From NCBI GenBank assembly GCA_902729315.2, contig LR746273.1, positions 2,164,001-2,228,000 of the forward strand: a stretch of DNA of 64,000 nt, written 5' to 3'. Source of the DNA: Spirodela intermedia (Eukaryota > Streptophyta > Magnoliopsida > Alismatales > Araceae). Shown here piece by piece: positions 54,767 to 64,000 of this stretch. Made by a program: the position numbers and the translations under genes. Under the pieces are notes generated by a model. The model was not told where the DNA came from. It did not search any database and saw only the letters and a program-made list of their open reading frames with translations. Within the stretch, counting starts at the first letter, position 1; each line of letters starts with the position of its first letter.

Positions 54767-57700
54767 GACGAACAGGGAATACGAGGATGATGTACGAAAG
54801 AACCCGCCGCAAGCGCCTTCCTGCGAAAAAGGAAGCTCCTTTCTCGACAGGAGGCAGCGGTCGAAAGAGGAGGAGGCAAGTTAGGGTTTTGGCCCTTAAA
54901 TAGCCTTCCACATTCTCGTACGGACTCAACCTCTCCGTCACGGAGAATCTACGGCGCCAACGGACTAGTCGTCTTGACGACCATCCCACGATGTATTATG
55001 AGACTCAAAAAAAAAAAAAAAAGAGGAAATACACTAACTTTCCAATGTTTCGATACCCCTCCACATTCTACATTGGTAAAGATTAATTGGAGGCCATTGT
55101 TTTAATATGGGTTTTGTGGATATGGAATATGATCAATAGAGCTTGCCTTAGAAAGTGAGTTATATTGATTCACTATGGACTAAAATGAATACTAAGAGGG
55201 GGAGTGAATTATTATTTATCAACAAAATAATATTTTAAACTATTTAAAATATATTTATGTGAATTTTAAGTTTCGTGGGTTGATACATTCTTGAGCTAGT
55301 CTACGAAATTGGTAAAACAATTGGTCAACGCACTAGTTAACCTTTTCAGGTTGATACACTAAGTTTTAAATCGTGTATAATAAAATAAATTATAATGGTT
55401 CATCATTTATTTAGTCTATGCTGGCTTTTTAAGGTATTTTCGTTTAGTTTCTATTATTTTCTCTAGATAAATACAATTAAACTTCATGTGATCAACAAGG
55501 ACCTTACACAAAAGATTTACCAAATATATCTCTCCACAATAGACACTTAGCGTCATCTTACCTACTTACTTTCATCAAAATACTCTCTAGAGTGCCTTCA
55601 CATACAAAATAATATAATATTAACTTATAATCGTGAAGTTTTGAATCAATAAATTAATTGTTACTATAAACATTTTACTTTAGAATGCAACTTAAAGCAT
55701 GAATTTATGGCAAAATTTTCTCTAAGATATTTGAAGGATGAGTATGATAAGATTTGCTTTAATTAAAGTGCCACGTGCAAGGACCCAAAAATCTCAATCG
55801 TTGAGGTTCAAACCATTGAGATTAATTGATCAATTAAAGATCATCTAGTTCAACATGTGGGTCAGATTATAGACTCATTGACATGTTGCCCAATTATACT
55901 ATTTAAATTGTCAAATTGGCAAACTTTGATTAAGTTGAACTAGAGACAAGTCATTCAAAGATTGACTAATATGTATAGATACATCTTTCTTATCAAACAT
56001 TCTTCTACAACGTGCTAAGATAAGATATAACTATTAGATATTCTTCTTTCATGTTAAAATATGTTGTTCTTGTTAGATATTCTTTATCGTATGCTAGGAC
56101 TTTTCTCATTGTCAAAGATTTTGATACCACTTGTCAAGATATTTTGGCCATGTCATAATTCATGTATCATGTGTCTAGTTAGATTCATTGTCCTTGTTAG
56201 ATTTTCTTCAAATTATCTCTCTTTGACTTTTCACTATAAACCATTCACTTTGACTATGTCAAGATAAGTCTACACTTTCTCTATCTTGACCATAAATAAC
56301 TCATCATATTTTCTCCCTATGTACATGGGCCAATACACATGAATTGTCATTGTTTAAATTAGGTATCTAAATCAAGTGAAAACTACTAAAGGATAAAATA
56401 CTCTGAATTCTTGTATCATATGACAAATGATTTTTAGCAACAAGATGAGACTAATGATATGCTTATCACTCATTATATAGCTTATTCAAAGAGCAACACT
56501 ATGCAATAAATAATCTTAGATCAATAAGGGGGAGGGGGGATTGAATTGATCAACTCTAATCTTTAACTTACATTAATTTCTCCTCTCTTTTTAACTATTT
56601 GTTCAAATCTTAATATCTTAATTTTATGTGTTCCAAAAGTAAAACAGTATAAGATTTTTGTAATGGTTTGACCCCTGATCTATGTCTAATTTATAGGAAC
56701 AATATATGATCTTAGGTCTACTAAGATTGAATGACATGATACAACCACTGATTGTCAAGTTCACCTTCCTTAGAATTTTACTTCAAATTATCTTCTTGAT
56801 TCACAACTATATGGATAATCATTCATATCAAATTAGTAATTGGAAATTATCCTCTATTTTTCATCATCTCACAATGATTATAATTGAAAATTTAAAAGAT
56901 TTCAAAATAATGACAAAATATCATTTAAGGGTTATGACATTCTTATGAGAAACAAGCACATGGTTCTACTAAATCACAATGTGTCTATCGAAACAATATT
57001 AGTTCAATTAAAATTGGTATGAATTTGATACCATTAAAATAGAACCAACATTATATATCTAGATAAGATGGTGATTTAACAATAAAATCTTATTTGGTTC
57101 ACCTCAATAAAATATGAGTTTCAAGTAAACATCTTGATTAATGATCTCAATATTTCTTGTGATGGTTTTAGTGATTCAATATATTTAAAATAATTTTATA
57201 AATTATATTTATTAATATCTAGAAGATCATGTATAGTAATATAAGTATATTGAATTCAATTGTTTAATTTAATAACAAAATATTTCGAAACTAACAATGT
57301 AAAAATGTGAGTTCATGAATAACTAAGCTTTCATACCAAAATTTTGCTTCACAAAATCTCATTGATTTGAGTGCCTTAATCAATCTATTTCTTGCTATGG
57401 TAGTTTATGTAAATATTATTAATTTTCATCATAATAGATGAAATAATAATTTACAATTAAATAAGTTCAGCATCATGGGTCATGAATATATTCAGTGAAT
57501 TCTCATATAAATATTAATATTATTATTTTGGATTATATTTTAACAATTTAATATTTAACCTCAGATTATACATATTTAAAACTAGGCATAATTAGATCTT
57601 TTTAATTGATCTTATTATAATTTTTTATCATCAAAGCATCATTCATTTAATGATATAACATAATTAATCATTCCTACATTTGTCAATAGTTGATAGATAC

Positions 57701-58060
57701 ATTCTTCAACACATTTATTATGACAAATATTTAGTAATTAGTCATTAGAGCCATATAATCTAGCACATCAGCTCATTGAGGCTTGTATGTTAAGTAGAGG
57801 TTTGTTAAAGTTGAGATTCAATATGTTTCAATCATAATTTAATGAGATATAATGATTTTTTCTTTAGAGAATAAAGTAGATTCAATTGACCAGGCCATTA
57901 TAAATCTTGTGTGTGAATCAAGATTCTTTGAGCTGAAATTAGTTATAAAGGAAATGAAAACATTAATTCACACACCTCTTGAGCTTTAGCGTTGCCTAAA
58001 CTCAACCAACGCAAATAACACTATATCTAAAGAGTTCGATCTTGAATTGATAATTAGCAA

Positions 58061-58130
<70 letters not shown>

Positions 58131-58413
58131 CTATCTCTAGATTCAAGAGACTGATTATTATTGTCGTGCATTCCAGCTTCAATCTTCTTCCAAGCCTCTC
58201 TCCTACATCAATCAACATGTGCACTCACGCAAGAGACTCTTTCTGTGTCTACATCTCATTGAAACGAATGAAAAGGTTTCCTCAAAATTGCTGATCTTAT
58301 AGAACAACACCATATTTCATTCCAAGTCTATATGCACCGACCAACTTACAAGATCGCGAGTGCTACCACAACACAAGCATCAAGAGAGTTTGGCAGAACC
58401 CCATTCCCTCTCG
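54767..58413. other. AT-rich gene-free region
   Basis: The first ~230 bp is the RH7 upstream region, and an A-run lies at about 55007-55022. From about 55050 to 58000 the sequence is strongly AT-rich with only short frames. None matches a family I recognise, although the composition resembles the decayed retroelement at 1-6 kb. No LTR pair or coding relic could be shown. A compound microsatellite closes the interval at 58064-58136. Confidence 0.5.
58064..58136. repeat. Compound (CT)n-(CTAT)n microsatellite
   Basis: About 47 bp of CT repeat followed by six CTAT units. The arrangement matches the compound repeat that fills FUC1 intron 1. Confidence 0.95.
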
Positions 58414-61400
58414 CTAGTCTTCCTCGACATCAACCAGCCTCCCACGAACCCATCTCTTCTTGGCTTTAGACAGAGAAGAGATCGACCCATTGCCCTTCTT
58501 CCCCACCTCCGAAGATCCTTGCTCCTCTGGTCTGCCCTTGCACACAGAAGGGTCAACGCCCAAGCGTTCCTCCAGATCCCCAAATGGAGATGAGATCATG
58601 CCCCCGTTGCTTCCTCCCTCCTTAACTTCAGGCAGAAGCCCCGCCAGCCGTGGAGTCTGCCCCATGAAGTTGGTCAACCTGAGGCCGCCATTTACTTGTC
58701 GCCTGATGGCAGAAGCACCGTCCACAGCCTCATGGGAGGTGGCCCATGGACCACTCTCTATGCTCTCTACCGACCTTCTCGCCTCAGCGATGAGCTCCCT
58801 AGCTTCTTGGAGCAAAGCCCGCGTGAGGGGGCTCTTTGGCTCTGCTGCCTCCAGGGCTCTTGCTGCCTTCTCTGCTCTGGCTATCAAGATACTGCCAACA
58901 AGGAGATCAGATTCAAGTTAAGTCACCGTTGCCAGAGGAGATGCGGAGAGAAGGAAAGACTGATCCTTTGAGAGAGAGTGTACATTGCCCTCTTGGTTGC
59001 TGCCCGCTTCTTAGTGGCCATGGCCGCCCTCTGGTCTCTGATTTTCTTGAGCATCCTTAGCTTGGAATGCGCCTTGGGGTCCTTGAATGAAGAAGACGAG
59101 GAGATCTCCTTCTTCCTCTGTACGACTTCTCTTATTGATTTTGACTCCATGTCAGGGCCCTTCGTGCCCAGAGCTAACTTCCCTGCCGATCCCTGGTCCA
59201 GAGATTGAGGTCGACTGGGTTTCTTCCTCCATTTCCTCTCTTCGCCCTCAGGAATTCCATGGTACTTGGCCAATGCACTGCAAACCCTGTTGCGGTACTC
59301 CTAGGAATATTACCAACAAGGAAAAAAAAAATCTATAATGTTTCAAGATATATAGGATAATGATCCAAAGTATATATGTCTAAGGGTCGTCAGAATTCGT
59401 TCTTACTGGGTCTGCCCATTTAGCAGAGATTGCCTCTGAGATCTTCCTTCGCTGCTCCGGGGACTTTGGCACTCTCCTGCTGCCTCTCAGCCGGGGCGTC
59501 ATCTTCCTCCTCTCAACACTCTCCAGCCATTCCGTCTTCAATTGCTCATCCAAGATGCTGTAGGAATCCCACTGCAGTTCACTGTCATGGCCATAGCCTT
59601 TCCTTGAAGCTTCTGCAATGGTGTTTGACCACCCAGAGTAGCAGGTCTCTTGCACCACCAACCTTCTACGACGCCGCTGCCAACCTCGCCGCACTCGATC
59701 TCCAATTTTCATTTTCGTCTCTTCACTGTGCGGTTCCATCCATTAAAACAAAAGGGAAAGAAAAGAAAGAGCTGTGTTGATAAGCCAAAAAGGAAATATA
59801 TGAATCAGGTTTGCAACGCACTCAGAGCTGGGCTCAGAAATTTTACCCGATTTAGTGTGAAACTTTTATTGATGGACAAGCTGAACATCAAGTTCAGAAT
59901 AATATGTTGGATGAGGAACAAGCATGAGAACTAGATGGGCTTTTAATGATCAATGTAGCAAAGGACTAGTGGTCACGGTTAATTCACATCGCCTTTCATG
60001 TTCAGTAGCATATGCTGATGCCGCAACTGAATATTAAATAAGTGACTAACAATTAGTAAGAATGATTGAATCACAGTATATTCTTTTTTCTCTATATTGA
60101 GTCTTTTTCAGATCATTAATGACCATTGTTGGTGTTGGAATGTACTAAATTCTATTTATTATTTTCTGCATAACTGGTTATTGTATTTTTATATTTTATC
60201 TTCAGACTGGTTCAGAACAAGCCCAGTCCGGTCTGGTCTCTCTCTGAAATGCGGGTCTGGTGTAAATACCAGACCTCAACATGAATTAAGTGGGCGATTT
60301 TCATTTTCTCTCCACCTCCTTCCGCGTCCTCCTAGGCTTCTTTCAACCAAGACAGTTGGTCAAAAATAGGCATGAACATCGCATTAAAACTGAAATTGAT
60401 CAATAATCTTTGAATCCAGCCCCTTGAAGTAGCAACTTGCATGTGTTTGTAACTAATGTTAACATCTCTATACATTCAAAATATGATATATAAGCGGTAG
60501 CAGTCCTGATGCAAGGAAGAATTCAGAGTCTTTATGCCCCAGGGAGGATTAAATCAGCAAACTTATCATGTCATTTATATCCTCATCTGTATAAATAAAA
60601 ATAATCAATGGCTTCATGCAGGTATATATGTCCATGGAATCGGAGATTCGTCATTTAGTTTCCATTTCATTTCCGCAAAAAAAAATTTAATCCAAAGCAC
60701 ACTTATTTATGTCCTTCGAGGGAAATTTACTTTTCCTTACCTCTGTGCATGACCCACTTTCGCCAACCTCATCTTGACCTGCACATCCGATTCTCTGTTA
60801 GAGGAAGTTTGCCTTAAATTTCAAGGAGACAAAAAAACTCAAGACAACAATCTTGAAATCATACACATGCACATGTTATATTTAGAATGAATGTAGATTT
60901 TTCTCAGGTAAAAGCTGATAGAAACAGAGCCAAATGTGTCGCATATGAGCAAAAAACCCTAAACCTTAAAAGCTCTATACAGTCTAAAATTCAGTTGACC
61001 CTAAGGGTGGGTAACAGAAAAAGTGCCATCTTTCTTTTGGACAAGAAAACATATAACTACCATCAGTAAATCTTAGGGAATGCTTGAAAATTACCCCCAA
61101 ATATGCGTTCCCCGCCTCTGTGAATATCTGGACGTTGAACTCACTTCCCAAGGCAAGCTCTATTGATCGTGCCTCATATCCACAAAGCAGAGAGTAAACC
61201 AATCATCTCTAATTAATCTTTATGAGAGGAGAATGTGGAGGGACGTCGAAAGAGTGGAATGGTAGGTGCACAGCCTTGGTGACTGTCCATAGAGAGTTGA
61301 AAGCTACATAATGGAGGCACTTGTTTTTTTGTTTTTTATTGTTCTTCGGGGTGGGGGCAGTGCCAGACGGTGTGGATCTGCATAGGAGACACAGTGCAGA

Positions 61401-63470
61401 CAATGTGTAGCGCAGGAAAATGAAGGTGATACCACATCAGAAGGTGAGAGAAAATGGTACAGAAAATTACGTTGTGATCGAGGGCACAAAGTCATTTGAA
61501 CTCTTAACCACGGCACAGTAGAACCAATGGATGGCAACAGGAGGCAGAAAAACTGAGTCATTTTTCAGCGATCGAAAAACTATCTTCATGCCTGCTAAAA
61601 ACCTAACTTGATATACAGCAGATGTTAAAAGTATGTGAAGGATGTGTTTATCGCAAACAACATCATTTATCGTTTCCTATTGGAAATCATGGAGAGCAAA
61701 TGATTTGGAGAGAAAAATGGACGAGAGAGAGAGGGAGGAAGGGAACAGTTCGTGCGCTCACAAATCCTAGAAAAGGACGAAAACGTTTTTCATCAATAAA
61801 AATAAAGAGAGAGAGGAGTATTTATAGTCACGCACATTAAATGGACTGGCCACTTATAGCCCACTAAGGACACGATAACTTTAGCCCACTAAACAACAAA
61901 AGAAAGGCTTAAAAAAGACAAAAAATGAGAAAAAATAATTTCAAGCCTGCTCAAAACTGACCAAAAAACAATGTTCCACAAGGATGCCCATCTTCAACGT
62001 TACATTTTCAAGCAAAATATGTTGTGCAAACACAACATAAAACATCTAGTTTCATCTAGCATTTCACAAGAGAAAAAGATAAATTACTCTTACATCGCAT
62101 CACCTTGGGATCCTGCATTGCTGCTCTTGTTCGTTCACGAATCTTTTGCAGTGTCTCTGAAAACAAATAGGGAGCAGAGTCCGTATAAAAAAAGACCGCC
62201 TCAAATGGAAAATAATGCAAAGTAAATGATTCTTTCAAGCTTTGCACCAGCACTGTGTCTCCCGCCCTTGTTCCAGGGAACGTTTCCCTTGTTTGCCTTT
62301 GAGATCCTCATACGTCTTAACTTTTCCTTCTCATCTATTTCACGGCTGCCCTGAGTGAAAGGATGAGAATTTGGAAAGATCGAATCTTCATGCAAGTTGG
62401 CATTTGATCTAGAGCCATCGTTGTTGTCAATAGAATGACGGTCCTTCATAGTAGCTGTGGACTTGCTAACAGATTTATTCTGCTGATGATGACTCGTGCC
62501 TTTAAGAAATACATTATTTTGGGTTCGAATGGGGTTTTTCCACATAAACTCTAACCTTCTACCCTTCTGAATGCCTTTTCTGCAGAAAATTTTACCAGGA
62601 AACTGGGATTTAGGTGAACCTAAATCGCCCCAATGTGATGATTGTGAAGCAACAATATCTGCAAGGAATAAATAGTATCGCACAGTAAATCACTAAACGA
62701 CACATGAGCAAAAACAAGAGTGTGATGGGTAAACAAATGTGAGATGAACATTCTCGACATGATTATTTATCACTCTACAGTTACAGAATAGAAAATTTGT
62801 TTATTAACAACTAAAATTAGTTTATAGTAATAACTAAACTATTTTCTGACAGAAGGGATTACTACCTTATCGAATATCGCAAACACCAGATTCATTTCGT
62901 AAAAAAGCTTAGGTGCCTAATAAATTAATGAAATTAAAGTCATTTTTGCTTAGAACCCTCAATGTAAAAAACAGGTTTTTGTTTCCATCTGTTTACCTTA
63001 AATATTTATATTCAGGAAATAATCTTCTCTTAAGATTGTCATCAAGAGACCCACAGGAGTGAAATCACGAGTGGCATTATGAGTAATATGATGAGAATTG
63101 TGATCATCTATTCACTGTGACACAATTTCCAACCAGTAACGTCAAGAGACATTTAGATCAGAAACTTAAGTAGGAACATCATATAACTCCCATAAGGACG
63201 AATTGAAAAGGAAGGTAAATAGCCTTCAATTTTAAATAGCCTTAAAATTGAGACAATCCATCATTGTCGTTACCCCCTAGTCGTTTACCACTAATCGACA
63301 CTGGAATTTGGTTCTCAAGCCTAGTTGAAAGCGTCTGAAGCCATCAACAAGTATTCATTCTGCAAGTAAATTTGCTAAAGGTATGTACCTAACCATGGAT
63401 GTGGAAGGGGAACTCACATTTCCTTTTCCATGCTTCTAGATCTGGCAAATAAGAATCTGCGGTGGTATAT
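58414..63470 (-). CDS. NUMOD3-motif protein (At1g53800 type), 5' end unresolved
   Basis: Six well-phased exons on the minus strand, 62658-62248, 62156-62104, 60778-60741, 59725-59407, 59300-58984 and 58891-58414, encode 538 residues to the stop. A seventh, 63470-63418 (TTADSYLPDLEAWKRK), fits by phase but is tentative, and the start codon is not found; it may lie beyond 64000. Three motifs like the nuclease-associated modular domain NUMOD3 are visible: RISKANKGNVPWNKG, continuing across the intron as ETLQKIRERTRAAM; SEETKMKIGDRVRRGW; and SPEQRRKISEAISAKWADP. They are followed by a Lys/Arg-rich coiled region (KAHSKLRMLKKIRDQRAAMATKKR) and an Ala/Glu helix (ARAEKAARALEAAE). NUMOD3 is known from homing endonucleases as a DNA-contacting module; no nuclease domain is seen here. 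Plant members are often predicted to be plastid proteins. Function unknown. Confidence 0.82.
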
Positions 63471-64000
63471 CTACAGAAAGGAATATTCCCTGATAATGCT
63501 ATTCCTATGGCATCTAAAAAACTCTTTAAATCTCAAATTCAAGAAAATTTCTTTGAAAACTCAACGTATATGCAGAAAAATGCTTGTTCATCAGCTGTAA
63601 TTATTAATGCTTCCCTCCCAGATACTCTCTCTTATGTATTGTCGTCGAAAAGCAGGAACCAGCTAATTTCATACTTGAACTAAAACCTACTATGCATCCA
63701 TACATGTAACACAAAGCTTATCCCTTCCAATTTCTTCTCAAAATATTTCCCTCTCCGTCTAACCGTGTCCTAAGAAAGCCATCTAATATTGACCCCTCTA
63801 ATGCACAAATCCCAACAAGATCGCCTGCTACACACCACCAACATTTTTCGGAAATAAACAAGAAAAGAGCGTTTTTCGTTTCATCTTCCCTCTTATTGCA
63901 CACAATCGTCCACATGACAGTGCCCTTCTCTTGATGAAATCGTGGGATGAAGGTGTTGGCGCACGCAACAATTCATTTTCAAGGGAGAATAGGTGCATGA
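63471..64000. other. Window edge; possible 5' part of the NUMOD3 gene
   Basis: This should contain either an intron or the first exon of the NUMOD3-motif gene on the minus strand. I could not identify a start codon with a transit-peptide-like exon that joins in phase. Short open frames here have no recognised motif. Confidence 0.4.

Overview
The window is nuclear DNA from a flowering plant. Every protein gene I can resolve has spliceosomal introns or belongs to a plant family: an LRR receptor kinase, a subtilase, a PLS-class PPR protein and a plant-type DHHC acyltransferase. I placed about 54 introns by hand, checking frame at each junction. Gene GC content is split: the LRR kinase, subtilase, PPR, fucosidase and ARM-like genes are very GC-rich, while the AAA ATPase, helicase introns and intergenic DNA are AT-rich. 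GA/CT microsatellites are unusually common. This fits a monocot, perhaps an early-diverging compact genome, but the species is a guess.

Layout. 1-6.3 kb: AT-rich, decayed Ty3/gypsy retrotransposon (RT, RNase H and integrase in order, many stops), with two diverged direct repeats at its ends and a 21-bp tandem repeat. 6.3-10 kb: intergenic, with a ~400-bp pyrimidine tract. 10.2-12.85 kb (+): LRR receptor-like pseudokinase. 14.7-15.9 kb (-): myeloid-leukaemia-factor-like protein. 17.7-21.9 kb (-): DHHC S-acyltransferase (PAT14 type), divergent from 23.1-28.0 kb (+): copper chaperone for superoxide dismutase. 28.3-30.6 kb (-): intronless subtilase SBT1.3. 31.75-33.4 kb (+): PPR gene with one in-frame stop. 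34.2-35.9 kb (+): alpha-L-fucosidase. 36.7-45.1 kb (+): MIT-AAA ATPase, spastin/katanin-like. 45.6-48.6 kb (-): conserved ARM-like protein of unknown function. 49.2-54.8 kb (-): DEAD-box helicase RH7/PRH75. 54.8-58.4 kb: AT-rich gene-free DNA. 58.4-63.5 kb (-): NUMOD3-motif protein whose 5' end is not resolved.

The genes are ordinary single-copy housekeeping and signalling genes with no operon-like logic. They do not form a pathway: membrane traffic and palmitoylation, copper delivery, cell-wall or apoplast enzymes (subtilase, fucosidase), ribosome biogenesis and an endosomal AAA ATPase sit side by side. I did not find a convincing new multi-gene system. The best second looks are the PPR nonsense codon, two GC-AG introns, the pseudokinase active site, the 21-bp/7-residue repeat in the retroelement, the NUMOD3 protein and the ARM-like protein of unknown function.
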